DNA of 64,000 nucleotides from Derxia gummosa DSM 723 (GTDB taxonomy: Bacteria > Pseudomonadota > Gammaproteobacteria > Burkholderiales > Burkholderiaceae_E), in assembly GCF_000482785.1 (NCBI RefSeq), contig NZ_AXWS01000008.1, positions 558,001 to 622,000 on the forward strand, in the 5' to 3' direction. The notes under the pieces were generated by a model. It did no database searches. It was not told where the DNA came from and saw only the letters and a list, made by a program, of their open reading frames with translations. Position numbers and translations under genes: made by a program. Within the stretch, counting starts at the first letter, position 1; every line of letters starts with the position of its first letter. Of the stretch, positions 46,820-55,575 are shown in pieces.

Positions 46820-49228
46820 TCAGTTCGCGCCGGTGGGCAGCAGCAGATCGAGCCGGGCGCGGTCGGGGCCGAGCGGCGCCGAAACCATGCGGCCGGCGTG
46901 ATGCTCGACCACGCGCTCGACGAAGGCGGACGGCATGCCGGGCGCGGCCGGCGCGAGCGCGAGCCGCCAGTGATCGCCGTCGATGGCGAGGCGGATGGCG
47001 ATCGGGTCGTCGCCGCCGGCCCGCACCGCATGCGCGACCAGGCCGGCGAGCGCGCGGCGCATGAGCGCGGGGTCGCCCTTCATCGCGGCGCCGGCGGGGG
47101 CGTCGGCATTGACGGGCAGGCGCTGGCCGCCGGGCTCGGCGCGGATCTCGGCGATGGCGTCGGACAGCAGCGCGGCGAGGTCGAAGCCGATCGAGACGGT
47201 GCCGCCGCTTTCGAGGCGCATCGCCTGCACGAAATCGCCGGACAGCGGCTGGGTGCTGACCATGGGTCGGCTGTCGGGGCGCGGGACGGTGGGCGGTGGC
47301 GCGGGCACATCGGTCTGGGTGACGGTGGTGAGCAGACCGTCAACGAAGGAGGGCGGCGTGTAGGCGCCGAGCGGGCGGGTGCGCGGGCCGGTGTGGTCGG
47401 CGTCGGTGCCGGCCAATGCGGGTTCGGCCACCGCGCGACCGAGGGAATTGAGGCAGACCACGAGCGCGTCGGGCCGCGCCTGCCGTCCGAGCGGGCTCAC
47501 ATGGATGCGCTGGGGCGCGAGGCGCGGATGCCGGCCGATGAGGTGGCGCGGGCGGGCGTCCAGGCCCACCTCGTCGAGCAGCGCGGTCCAGGCGCTTGCG
47601 CCGCCGGGTGCCAGTTCGCGCAGCAGCTCGGGCAGCTGGCGGCCGGCCAGGGTCGCGGGCGGAAGGGCGTCGTCGCCGGCAAGGCGGGCGGCAAACCGGG
47701 CCGCGGGCGGATTGGCCAGCAGCACGAGGCCGCGCGGATCGGTCACGAACACCGGTTCGGGCAGGGCGGCAAGCGCCTCGGCGAGCAGGTCGCGGCCGTC
47801 GCGCAGGCTTTGCGAGATGGCGGCGAGCGCGTCGAGCCGGGCTTCGAGCGGCTCGGTGCCCGGTGCCGGCGTGGCCGGGCGGGCGCTCGCGGCGTGGCCG
47901 GCGGCGCGGCTCGCGGCAATGGCGCGGCGCAGCGCGCGCGGGCTGCGCAGGCCGTCGGCGAGGCCGAGTTCGGGGCCGGTGCGGTGGGCGAGGGTGTCGA
48001 GTTCGTCATCGACGAAGCGGCTCGCGGCTTCGAGTCGGCGCCAGCTCCAGAGTGGGCAGGCGAGCAGCGCTGCGATGGCGATGCCGGCCGGCGGTAGCCA
48101 GACGCTGGCGACGCCGAGCAGCACCCAGGCGAGGGCGACCGCGCCGGCCGCGCTGCCCAGACCGAAGACGAGCGCGGCGCGCGGCGGCAGGCGGGTGATG
48201 CCGAGCGTGAGCAGGCCGGCGATCAGCGCGCCGAAGGCGGCGGCGGGCAGCGGCTGCGGCGTCCAGGGCGCGTCGCCACGACGCAGGCTGTCGAGCAGGG
48301 TGGCGATGATGTCGATGGACGGCGTGATGCGGTTGCTGCCCGACAGCGGCGTGGGATAGCCGTCGCCGAGGCCGGTGGCGGTCACGCCGATGAGCACGAA
48401 GCGGTCGTGGAAGCGGCCGGGCGGCACGCGGCCGAGCAGCACGTCGGCATAGCTGACGTGGGCGTAGTGGTCGGCACCGCCGCGGTGGCGCAGCAGGATC
48501 GGGTCGGCGCGGCGCCAGCGGCCGTCGGCGGCCTGGCTCGGGAACTGCGGCCCGGTGTCGGCACGGCGCGGTGGCCGGGGGGGCAGATCGGGCGCGATGG
48601 GTTCGTCGGCCGTGACGGTGGTGTCTGGCGCCGGATCGCCGCTGCCGGCGCTAGCGTCTAGCAGGGCGAGCGCGACATGCGGATGGCGCGGCGCGCCGAG
48701 GCCGGCATGCAGATAGCTGCGCCGCAGGATGCCATCGGGGTCGAGTTCGGCATCGGCATGGCCGAGGCGGTAGGCGTCGCCGAGGCTTTCGGCCGGCCGC
48801 AGTTCGGTCAGGCGCTCGCCGCCGATGCTGGCAACCGGCACGACCGGCAGCACGACCGGGCCGACCCGTGCCATGGCGGTGGCCAGCTCGGCATCGTCCT
48901 CGGGCAGGTCGGAGGGTTCGGACAGCAGCAGATCGAGCAGTACGGCGCGCGGCCGGTCGGGCGCGATGCGTTCGAGCAGCCGCGCGTGGGTCGCGCGCGA
49001 CCAGGGCCAGCGGCCCATCACGGCGAGGCTGGCGTCGTCGATCGCGATGATGACGATGTCGTCGGGCGGCGTGGGCCGGGCGTCGATCGTGAGACCGATG
49101 TCGTAGAGGGCGTCGTCACTGCCGCGCAGCAGGCCGCTCAGGCCGAGCACCAGGGTGAACAGGGCCAGCGCGAGCGCGAGCCGCTTGCGTTCGCGGGCGA
49201 GGCGCGGGGCCTGGGCGGCGTGCGGCAT
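46820..49228 (-). CDS. CHASE2-domain membrane sensor with degenerate kinase region
   Basis: The 802-aa protein has an N-terminal TM (about 17-35, LALALALFTLVLGLSGLLRG). A CHASE2 extracytoplasmic sensor follows at about 36-320 (DDIVIIAIDDASLAVMGRWP, RAVLLDLLLSEPSDLPEDDA, RFHDRFVLIGVTATGLGDGY), then three TM segments (about 330-400). Next is a PAS-like region (LPEPVFVTDPRGLVLLANPP, about 490-600). The C-terminal 130 residues have the layout of a histidine-kinase ATPase domain. However, there is no recognisable HisKA histidine, the N box is replaced by LVAHAVRAGG, and DxGxG is absent. It is therefore unlikely to phosphorylate. It starts 5 bases after the FecR gene, and CHASE2 and FecR genes are often paired. 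Confidence 0.85.
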   Translation of the reverse strand: MPHAAQAPRLARERKRLALALALFTLVLGLSGLLRGSDDALYDIGLTIDARPTPPDDIVIIAIDDASLAVMGRWPWSRATHARLLERIAPDRPRAVLLDLLLSEPSDLPEDDAELATAMARVGPVVLPVVPVASIGGERLTELRPAESLGDAYRLGHADAELDPDGILRRSYLHAGLGAPRHPHVALALLDASAGSGDPAPDTTVTADEPIAPDLPPRPPRRADTGPQFPSQAADGRWRRADPILLRHRGGADHYAHVSYADVLLGRVPPGRFHDRFVLIGVTATGLGDGYPTPLSGSNRITPSIDIIATLLDSLRRGDAPWTPQPLPAAAFGALIAGLLTLGITRLPPRAALVFGLGSAAGAVALAWVLLGVASVWLPPAGIAIAALLACPLWSWRRLEAASRFVDDELDTLAHRTGPELGLADGLRSPRALRRAIAASRAAGHAASARPATPAPGTEPLEARLDALAAISQSLRDGRDLLAEALAALPEPVFVTDPRGLVLLANPPAARFAARLAGDDALPPATLAGRQLPELLRELAPGGASAWTALLDEVGLDARPRHLIGRHPRLAPQRIHVSPLGRQARPDALVVCLNSLGRAVAEPALAGTDADHTGPRTRPLGAYTPPSFVDGLLTTVTQTDVPAPPPTVPRPDSRPMVSTQPLSGDFVQAMRLESGGTVSIGFDLAALLSDAIAEIRAEPGGQRLPVNADAPAGAAMKGDPALMRRALAGLVAHAVRAGGDDPIAIRLAIDGDHWRLALAPAAPGMPSAFVERVVEHHAGRMVSAPLGPDRARLDLLLPTGAN

Positions 49229-49233
49229 GCGGG

Positions 49234-50922
49234 TCAGCGCCGGGTGAGCAGGCCGGCGCCGCTGCGCCAGCACTGGTCGGCGCCGCCCTCGATGCAGCCG
49301 TCGACATCGAAGCTCTGGATCGCGGTCCAGGGGCCGATGAAGCCGTCGGCGTCGATCGCGCGGTAGCGCAGGTAGAAGCGGCCGCCGGCGTGGGGGCGCG
49401 GCAGACTCAGGCGCGGCGTGTCGAGGTGGGCGACGACCTCGGGGCTGGCCATCGCGGCATCGCGGCCGAGCTGGAAGTCGAAGGTCTGGCCCGGCTCGCC
49501 GGCCCAGGCGAAGCGCATCTCGTCGTCATCGACCTCGGGGGACTGGGCGCCAGCGGGTGGCGGCGCGAGCGTGAACTCGACCGCGTCGCCCCAGGGGCCG
49601 GGACGACCGTCGGCCGGCAGGCTGGCGACGCGCCAGCGGTAGCGGCCGGGGGCGAGCGGGTCGAGCGTGACGTCGTTGCCGTTCGCGGCGCGCTCGGCGA
49701 TCGGTGCGTCGAAGCTGCCGTCGGCGGGCGCGAGCTGGAATCGGTAGCCCCCGGTCGCGGCTGGATTGGCGGTCCAGGCGAAGCGGACGCCGGTCGCGCG
49801 CAGCTTGCCGCTAGGCGCGGGCGCGTTGAGGAAGGGCGGCTCGGGCTCGGCATGCAGCTCGAAGCTGCCGACCGCATCGAGCCCTTCGAGCCCTTGCGCA
49901 TTGATGGCGCGCACGCGCAGCTGCCACCTGCCGTCGCCGAGGCCGGCGATGCGCAGCTCGGGCGTGGCGCTGACCGATTCATGCTCGACCGCGCCAAAGC
50001 CGGCGTCACGCGCGACCTGCACGCGCCAGCCGGCGGCGCCCGCGAGCGGCGGCAGGCTGATGCGCAGCAGCTTGCGTTCGAACACCGCGGGCAGGCCGGA
50101 CAGATCGGGCGCCGGCAGCAGCGCAACCGGCTCGGCCACGCGGCCGTCGGCGCCGATGACCGTCCCGTAGCCGGCCGCGAGCGCCTTGCCTTCGGCGCCG
50201 CCACGCGCGTCGACGAGTCCGTGCACGACCTCGCCATGCGTCTCAGCGCCGCTGCTGACGCGGAATTCGGTGCCGCGCACCGCGAGCGTCGCCTGCGGCG
50301 TGCGCACATCGAAATGCGGCTGGCCGCCACGCAGTCGCGCTACCAGCGCCTCGACCCGGCCGCGCAGCAGTCGCAGCGACGCGGCGGCGGTATCGGCGGC
50401 GGCGTAGTTGCGGGCGCGCGCCACCTCGGCGCTCGATTCGGCCTGGACACGCAGCAGCGATCCGTCGCCGAGTCTGAGGGTCGCGTAGCCGTCGGCGCCG
50501 GTGTCGATGCGGTCGCCTTCGCCGAGGCTGGTGCCGCGCGCGAGCGGACTGGTGCTGCCGTCGGGCCGCACGAGGCTCGCGTGGCCGACGGTTTCGATCA
50601 CCTCGACCGTCATGGGTCGCGCGGCCATGCGGTCGAGCGGAATCCGCAGCTGGCTGCCGGTGGGCAGCACGTCGGGATCGGCCATGCGGTTGAGTCTGGC
50701 GATTTCGCGCCAGCCGCCCCGATTGGCGAGCAGACGGCGCGCGATGCCGATGAGGGTGTCGCCGCGCTCGACGGTGAGGATGTGGGTTTCGGTGTCGGCG
50801 ACGGGGAGGAGGGCAGGCGGGGCGGCAAGCGCGTTGCCGAAGCCGATCGCGGCGGCGGCCGCCGCGATCGCGCTGCGCCGGGCACGGACCACGACGGCCG
50901 TGCGGGCGGGACTGATGGGCAT
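49234..50922 (-). CDS. LysM-FecR domain envelope protein
   Basis: The 562-aa exported protein has a signal peptide (about 1-34, RRSAIAAAAAAIGFGNALAA). A LysM module lies at about 48-98 (HILTVERGDTLIGIARRLLA to LPTGSQLRIPLD). A FecR domain lies at about 112-240 (GYATLRLGDGSLLRVQAESS, FDVRTPQATLAVRGTEFRVS). At least two fibronectin-like domains follow (GRWQLRVRAINAQGLEGLDA, GRYRWRVASLPADGRPGPWG). LysM binds glycan; FecR-type domains often act as periplasmic signalling or surface-anchoring modules. The start is the ATG of MPISPARTA; a longer upstream frame lacks a credible start. It is followed directly by the CHASE2 gene, suggesting a shared envelope-sensing role. Confidence 0.87.
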   Translation of the reverse strand: MPISPARTAVVVRARRSAIAAAAAAIGFGNALAAPPALLPVADTETHILTVERGDTLIGIARRLLANRGGWREIARLNRMADPDVLPTGSQLRIPLDRMAARPMTVEVIETVGHASLVRPDGSTSPLARGTSLGEGDRIDTGADGYATLRLGDGSLLRVQAESSAEVARARNYAAADTAAASLRLLRGRVEALVARLRGGQPHFDVRTPQATLAVRGTEFRVSSGAETHGEVVHGLVDARGGAEGKALAAGYGTVIGADGRVAEPVALLPAPDLSGLPAVFERKLLRISLPPLAGAAGWRVQVARDAGFGAVEHESVSATPELRIAGLGDGRWQLRVRAINAQGLEGLDAVGSFELHAEPEPPFLNAPAPSGKLRATGVRFAWTANPAATGGYRFQLAPADGSFDAPIAERAANGNDVTLDPLAPGRYRWRVASLPADGRPGPWGDAVEFTLAPPPAGAQSPEVDDDEMRFAWAGEPGQTFDFQLGRDAAMASPEVVAHLDTPRLSLPRPHAGGRFYLRYRAIDADGFIGPWTAIQSFDVDGCIEGGADQCWRSGAGLLTRR

Positions 50923-51066
50923 GTTTCTACTTGGAGGCGTTCGTGACTGCGGGTGACGTGGCTGCGTCGACCGGCCCGCGATTATGCCTGTCGGCCTGTC
51001 ACGAAACCCCCGGCCATCAAGGGTTTCCCATGAGAAGCATTTCCGGGCAGGTAAAAGGGTCTTGTC

Positions 51067-51072
51067 TAGAAT
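51067..51072 (+). promoter_or_regulatory. Promoter -10 (CTAGAAT type) for the 100-aa gene
   Basis: TTGTCTAGAATCCGCC gives TAGAAT, 89 bases before the start codon at 51161. Same CTAGAAT signature as at 28106 and 62958. The 238-base gap between this gene and the divergent FecR gene holds no other gene. Confidence 0.55.
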
Positions 51073-51160
51073 CCGCCCCGCCGAAATGGTTTTCGGTCGC
51101 TGGCTGCCACCGGCGTCAACGCAGTTCCTGCACACCATCTACAAAGCCAAGGAGCAACAC

Positions 51161-51463
51161 ATGGTTCGCGGATTCACCTATCGCGGCGAAGCCTTCCGCG
51201 CGACGGTTCATGGCCGTCCGGGCAAGGAAGAAATCTTCATCGTCATGATGGTCGACGACGAGGAAGGCCCCGAGATCTCGATCGACCGGTTCGAGGATGC
51301 CGACAACAACCCGGACGACGCGCTGGAGACGATGCTCTGCAAGCTCGTCGACAAGCTGTTCGCCGAGCAGTCGATCACGCCGGCGTCGGCCACCGAGGAA
51401 TTTGCCTGGCTCGCGCCCGTCACCACCGGCGCGCGCGTGCATGACGGCGTGCAGCAGCACTGA
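51161..51463 (+). CDS. Small acidic protein, 100 aa, unrecognised
   Basis: The protein begins MVRGFTYRGEAFRATVHGRP with AAGGAG 6 bases before the ATG. The core EEIFIVMMVDDEEGPEISID then RFEDADNNPDDALETMLCKL is strongly acidic, and DKLFAEQSI follows. No signal peptide or membrane segment is seen. It reads as one compact alpha/beta domain. It is a single-gene unit with a CTAGAAT promoter and a perfect 25-bp terminator. The strong signals suggest steady, high expression. I do not recognise the family. Confidence 0.8.
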   Translation: MVRGFTYRGEAFRATVHGRPGKEEIFIVMMVDDEEGPEISIDRFEDADNNPDDALETMLCKLVDKLFAEQSITPASATEEFAWLAPVTTGARVHDGVQQH

Positions 51464-51497
51464 GCGTGCTTGCCGCGCCGGTTCCTCCGGGCCGGTC

Positions 51498-51553
51498 GCC
51501 CATGAAAAACGCCGGCCTCTCCGAAAAGGGAGAGGCCGGCGTTTTTCATGGGC
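51498..51553. terminator. Perfect 25-bp intrinsic terminator, bidirectional
   Basis: Arms 51498-51522 and 51529-51553 pair perfectly around a 6-base loop GAAAAG. The outer part is CATGAAAAAC and GTTTTTCATG; the inner part is GCCGGCCTCTCC and its complement. It serves both the plus-strand 100-aa gene and the convergent helicase gene. The outer CATGAAAAA element is shared with the terminator at 28351. Confidence 0.94.
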
Positions 51554-51611
51554 GGCTCATGGCCGCCTGCCGGTCTGCGGAGCCGGGCGAGGGATCGCCC
51601 GGCTGCCGGAT

Positions 51612-53042
51612 TCAGTCCGGACGACGCGGGCGGAAGCTGCCTTCGCGACGGTCCGGGTTGGCATGGCCACCCTCGCGGCGCGGCTTGCCGTAGCCCGAGC
51701 CACCCGGACGACCACCGCCACCCGGCTTGCGCGGACCGCCTGAACCCGGACGGCGCTCGCCCGGCTTACCGTCGAAACGGCGCGGCTGGCGCTTGGGTTC
51801 GAGGCCGGCGATGGTCTCGACGGGGATCGGCTGCGAGGTGAAGCGCTCGATGCGGCGGATCGCGCCGGCGTCGCGGTGCTCGACGATCGTCACGGCCTGG
51901 CCCGAGCGGCCCGCGCGACCGGTACGGCCGATGCGGTGAACGTAGTCCTCGGCGGTCATGGGCAGACCGTAGTTGATGACGTGGCTGATGGTCGGCACGT
52001 CGATGCCACGCGCGGCCACGTCGGTTGCGACGAGGATGCGCAGACGGCCTTCGCGCAGCTTGCTCAGCGTGCGATTGCGCATGCCTTGGGGCATGCCGCC
52101 GTGCAGGGCGGCGGCGGCATGGCCTTCGTCTTCGAGGCGCTCGGCGAGCCAGTCGGCGTCGCGCTGCGTCGAGGTGAAGACGATGGCCTGCTGCACGTCC
52201 ACGCCGCGCAGGAGGTGGTCGAGCAGGGCGTTCTTGTGCTCGATGTCGTCGGCCCAGTGCAGGCGCTGGGCGATGTCGGTGTGCACGTCGCGGTGCGTGG
52301 CCAGCTCGATGCGGCGGGGTTCGCGCATCAGGCCTTCGGCGAGCCGCGCGACCGGACCGGCGAAGGTGGCCGAGAACAGCAGCGTCTGGCGATCGGCCGG
52401 GGTCGCATCGGCGACTTCGCGGATGTCGTCGATGAAGCCCATGTCGAGCATGCGGTCGGCTTCGTCGAGGACGAGCGTCTTGACGTTGCTCAGGTCGAGC
52501 TTGCCGTTGCGGATGTGGTCGAGCAGGCGACCGGGCGTGCCGATCACGATGTCGAGGTGGCCGCGCAGCTGCTGGAGCTGACGGCCGTAGGGCACGCCGC
52601 CGACGATGGTGGCGATGCGCAGCCAGCGCAGCTCGGAGGTGAGCTCGAAGGTGCTCTGCGCGACCTGCTGCGCAAGTTCGCGGGTGGGTGCCATCACCAG
52701 GATGCGCGGCGTCTGCACCTTGAAGTTGCGGTCGCGCGGTTCACGCGGACGGTACTCGCCGCGGTCGCCGTCACGGCTGCCGCGACGGTCGCCGAAGCGG
52801 CGGTCTTCACGCGGCTCGGGGCGGTCGCGGCCTTCGGGCTTGCCGGCTTCGGCGATGGCATGCAGCGCCGGGAGCATGAAGGCGGCGGTCTTGCCGCTGC
52901 CGGTGGAGGAGGAAACCATTAGGTCGACGCCGGTCATGGCGACGGGAATGGTTTGCAGCTGAACGGGGGTCGGGTCGGTGAAACCCAAAGCCTGAACGGC
53001 CTTGAGCAAAGCGGGATGCAATCCCAGCGTGTCAAAGGACAT
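51612..53042 (-). CDS. rhlE: RhlE-type DEAD-box RNA helicase
   Basis: The 476-aa ATP-dependent RNA helicase acts in ribosome assembly or RNA turnover. Motifs in order are the Q motif GFTDPTPVQLQTIPVAM, motif I SSSTGSGKT, Ia APTRELAQQ, GG/TPGRLLD, DEAD in VLDEADRMLD (about 189), SAT in LFSATF, IVFTSTQRDADWL, VATDVAARGID and YVHRIGRTGRAG. An Arg/Asp/Glu/Gly-rich insert of about 35 residues sits between motifs I and Ia, where relatives have a few residues. The C-terminal tail is Arg/Gly-rich with RPGG and RRPGSGG repeats, likely RNA-binding. GAGAG precedes the ATG. It has a long leader (TATAAT about 200 bases upstream), as in cold-induced helicase genes. Confidence 0.93.
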   Translation of the reverse strand: MSFDTLGLHPALLKAVQALGFTDPTPVQLQTIPVAMTGVDLMVSSSTGSGKTAAFMLPALHAIAEAGKPEGRDRPEPREDRRFGDRRGSRDGDRGEYRPREPRDRNFKVQTPRILVMAPTRELAQQVAQSTFELTSELRWLRIATIVGGVPYGRQLQQLRGHLDIVIGTPGRLLDHIRNGKLDLSNVKTLVLDEADRMLDMGFIDDIREVADATPADRQTLLFSATFAGPVARLAEGLMREPRRIELATHRDVHTDIAQRLHWADDIEHKNALLDHLLRGVDVQQAIVFTSTQRDADWLAERLEDEGHAAAALHGGMPQGMRNRTLSKLREGRLRILVATDVAARGIDVPTISHVINYGLPMTAEDYVHRIGRTGRAGRSGQAVTIVEHRDAGAIRRIERFTSQPIPVETIAGLEPKRQPRRFDGKPGERRPGSGGPRKPGGGGRPGGSGYGKPRREGGHANPDRREGSFRPRRPD

Positions 53043-53359
53043 GAACTCTCGCGGAACGAAGAGAAGTGAGCCGTGGTGGCGAGGCATCGCCTGCAACCTG
53101 CGTGCCCGGGTTCGGTGTCTGTGCCACGGAGCTTGTCGGTTCGCCAATGGTGCGAACGCCGTGGATGGACCGAAGGAAGGGGGGAAAGGCCGGAGGGGAT
53201 GGGAATTGCGCGTCTGGTCGGTGACTTTCGCGCAAGCTGCGGATTATACGCATGAATCCGACTGCATTCCCCGGAATTTTGCACTGCGTCGGAGCCGGGC
53301 GTACTGCGTCGGTCGACCTGCCGCCGCGACCGAGCGCGGCGGCGGGCGAACTTGGGGAT
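53043..53359 (-). promoter_or_regulatory. rhlE 5' leader and promoter
   Basis: This 317-base stretch between the YkgJ stop and the rhlE start carries no supported gene. On the minus strand a perfect TATAAT lies at 53243-53248 (GCGTATAATCC), predicting a leader of about 190-195 bases. No good TTGACA is seen at the right spacing. A long leader could allow temperature or autoregulatory control; no clear riboswitch structure was recognised. Confidence 0.5.
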
Positions 53360-54109
53360 TCAGGCGGCCTTGATTGCGTCGAAGGTGCGCGCCATTTCGG
53401 ACTGGCCGACATCGTCCGCGACCGCAGACCCGGCTAGCGGCTCGCCGCCCGCTAGCCAGGCCGGTTCGAGATCATCCGCCAGCGCGGTCACGAGTCCGTG
53501 GTTGAGTTCGTGGATCGACCAGACGTAGCCGGCATCGCGCAGAGCCGACTGCATCGCGTTCTGCACGAGGCTGCGCACGATCAGATGCGGTTCGGAGTAG
53601 GGCACGCTGTCGGCCCGGCCGGAGGCGGCATCGACGCAGGCCTTGACGTCATGCGAGGCGTGGCCTCGGCAGGCGAGCGGGCGCACCGGATAGATGAGGC
53701 AGGCGCCCTTCTCGATGAAGGGACAGCGCCGGCGAAGCTTGACGCGCTCCTGCTCGCTCAGGCCGCGAGTCGCCTTGTCGGCGTCGATCACGCGCTGTTC
53801 GAGGTCTATGCCCATCTTCGCAAGCGCAGCACGCGCCATGCGCATGTAGCGCGCGATCAGCAGGATCTCCGGCGAGGTGGCGGTGACGCGCAGGGTGCAG
53901 CAGGTAGCGCAGCCCTTGTGGCAGGCGATGGTCGGTTGGCCCTCTGACTGGATCGCCACATTGCCCTCGAAACTGTCGAAGGCTTGCGAGAGCAGGGCAT
54001 CGACGAGTTTGGGGCCTTCGCGGAAGCGGGCGATGGTCTGGGAATAGGCGTCGTGCAGGGCCTTGAAGAAGGCCAGGGGGCCGGCGTCGGCCGGGTTGGC
54101 GGTGTTCAT
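53360..54109 (-). CDS. YkgJ-family cysteine-cluster protein
   Basis: The 249-aa soluble protein has a central metal-binding signature: CHKGCATCCTLRVTATSPEI, then CPFIEKGACLIYPVRPLACR and a later DVKAC. These cysteines are typical of YkgJ/Fe-S-Zn cluster proteins (UPF0153), thought to bind a zinc or iron-sulfur site; the role is unclear. The N-terminal third and C-terminal third are helical. Base composition is slightly less GC-biased than neighbouring genes. It is upstream of rhlE on the same strand, but rhlE has its own promoter. Confidence 0.87.
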   Translation of the reverse strand: MNTANPADAGPLAFFKALHDAYSQTIARFREGPKLVDALLSQAFDSFEGNVAIQSEGQPTIACHKGCATCCTLRVTATSPEILLIARYMRMARAALAKMGIDLEQRVIDADKATRGLSEQERVKLRRRCPFIEKGACLIYPVRPLACRGHASHDVKACVDAASGRADSVPYSEPHLIVRSLVQNAMQSALRDAGYVWSIHELNHGLVTALADDLEPAWLAGGEPLAGSAVADDVGQSEMARTFDAIKAA

Positions 54110-54359
54110 GGAATGTTCGCGCAGGTCGTTTTATGGCCGCTGATCCCTGCCGTTGACCGGCAAGCGGAATATGCGGAGCGATAGAGCGATGCAGTGTCAC
54201 GCGCGCGCATGCCCACCTGCGTGGCAGGGTCTTGTGACTGATTGACCTGCCGCAAACCGTGTCTATGCCGGAGCCCGGGCGACACCCGGATGTCAGGGCG
54301 TCGGCGTTGCGGTCACGGAGCGAGTTCCCGATGCGGACTTCCGAGCCGATGCGCTGCTG

Positions 54360-55127
54360 GTGCTGATCGGCGCGCTGGCGGCGCATGTCAGCGTCAACGC
54401 CTTCAACGAGTGGTGGGACTTCCGCAGCGGGCTGGACGGGATGACGCGGCGCACGCCATTCAGCGGCGGTAGCGGCAGCCTGCCGGCGCGGCCTGAGCTT
54501 GCGCCGGCCGCGTTGGTGATCGCACTGCTCGGCCTGCTCGCCTGCATCTCGATCGGCCTGGGCTTCGTGGCGAGTCGTGGTATGGCGCTGCTGCCGATCG
54601 GTCTGGCCGGCGTGCTGCTGGTGGTGGGCTACACCTGCTTCGTCACGCGTTCACCGTGGTTCTGCCTGATCGCGCCCGGGCTCGCCTTCGGACCGCTGAT
54701 GGTGCTCGGTACCGAACTCGTGCTTGCTGGGCGGATGTCGATGGCTGGTCTGCTCGCGAGCCTGCCGGGCTTTTTCCTGGTGAACGGGTTGCTGCTGTTG
54801 AACCAGTTTCCGGATGTCGAGCCGGATCGCGTGGTCGGTCGGCGTTCACTGCCGGTCGCGTTCGGACTGCGCGCATCGGCACGAATGTTCGTGGCGCTGC
54901 TGGCGCTGGCCGTCTTGTCGGTTGTTGCCGCTGTGTTCGGTGGTGGATTGCCGAGCGCCTGCCTGGCGAGCTTGCTGTCGTTCGGCCTCGCCTTCCGGTT
55001 CGTGCCGATGGTGCTGGCCGATTGCGATTCACCGGAGCGCCTGCAGCCCGCGATGGCCTTGAATGTGGCGCTCACTCTCGCGGTTCCCTTGCTGTTTGGG
55101 CTGGGGTTTCTACTGACCCCATACTGA
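54360..55127 (+). CDS. UbiA/MenA-like prenyltransferase, apparently lacking its N-terminus
   Basis: The visible frame gives 255 aa from a GTG at 54360. The two Asp-rich prenyl-diphosphate motifs are present: NAFNEWWDFRSGLDG with RTPFSGGSGSLPAR, and NQFPDVEPDRVVGRRSLPVA. About seven hydrophobic segments follow (ALVIALLGLLACISIGLGFV, FVALLALAVLSVVAAVFGGG and others). UbiA-superfamily enzymes attach a prenyl chain to an aromatic acceptor and are usually 290-310 aa. The same frame stays open and family-like for about 30 codons upstream (GVGVAV at about 54300) to a TGA at 54243 but has no ATG, GTG or TTG there. The first 35-45 residues thus seem lost or frameshifted. It may be a 5'-damaged pseudogene. 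Codon choice is less GC-extreme than in neighbours. Confidence 0.6.
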   Translation: MLIGALAAHVSVNAFNEWWDFRSGLDGMTRRTPFSGGSGSLPARPELAPAALVIALLGLLACISIGLGFVASRGMALLPIGLAGVLLVVGYTCFVTRSPWFCLIAPGLAFGPLMVLGTELVLAGRMSMAGLLASLPGFFLVNGLLLLNQFPDVEPDRVVGRRSLPVAFGLRASARMFVALLALAVLSVVAAVFGGGLPSACLASLLSFGLAFRFVPMVLADCDSPERLQPAMALNVALTLAVPLLFGLGFLLTPY

Positions 55128-55251
55128 AAGGTACGGCGTTGTAAGCATTCCTTAAGCCTCGGTACGAATGATCGGGCAGCCTTGCCCATACGCAGCCGAA
55201 TGGGTGCGGGCGAATTGATTCGACAACAAGGAAGTACCGGGGAGGAAGACC

Positions 55252-55575
55252 ATGACCGACAAGGTCTATGCACGGGTTCGAGAGAACCCCAAGTTCGCGG
55301 AGCTGTGCGCCAAGCGCGGCCGCTACGCCGCAACGATGGCCGGCATCACCGCCATCGTTTTCTACGCATTCGTCCTGGTGGTTGCGCTCGACCCGCAGAC
55401 GCTCGGCAAGCCCGTGGCCGACGGTTCCGCGCTGACCGTCGGCGTGGTGGCCGAATTGCTCATGTTCGCGCTGTTCCTGACGCTGACCGGTCTGTACGTG
55501 AAGCGCGCGAACGGCGAATTCGACGCCCTGACGGCCCAAGTCCTGGCCGAAGCCGCGAAGGAGCCGCGCCGATGA
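55252..55575 (+). CDS. DUF485 membrane protein, partner of ActP
   Basis: The 107-aa protein has two transmembrane helices (about 28-48 [20 protein letters not shown] and 63-86 [20 protein letters not shown]). The family pattern includes [15 protein letters not shown] near the N-terminus and [10 protein letters not shown] after TM2. DUF485 proteins (YjcH in Escherichia coli) are almost always encoded just upstream of actP. GGGGAGG precedes the ATG and the stop overlaps actP by 4 bases. The 124 bases upstream carry a possible weak promoter (TTGTAA near 55139, TACGAA near 55163). Confidence 0.9.
   Translation: MTDKVYARVRENPKFAELCAKRGRYAATMAGITAIVFYAFVLVVALDPQTLGKPVADGSALTVGVVAELLMFALFLTLTGLYVKRANGEFDALTAQVLAEAAKEPRR

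Noticed and set aside
50923..51138. A longer N-terminus for the LysM-FecR gene
   Set aside because: The extension would displace the signal peptide to an internal position, and the ATG at 50922 gives a proper signal sequence.
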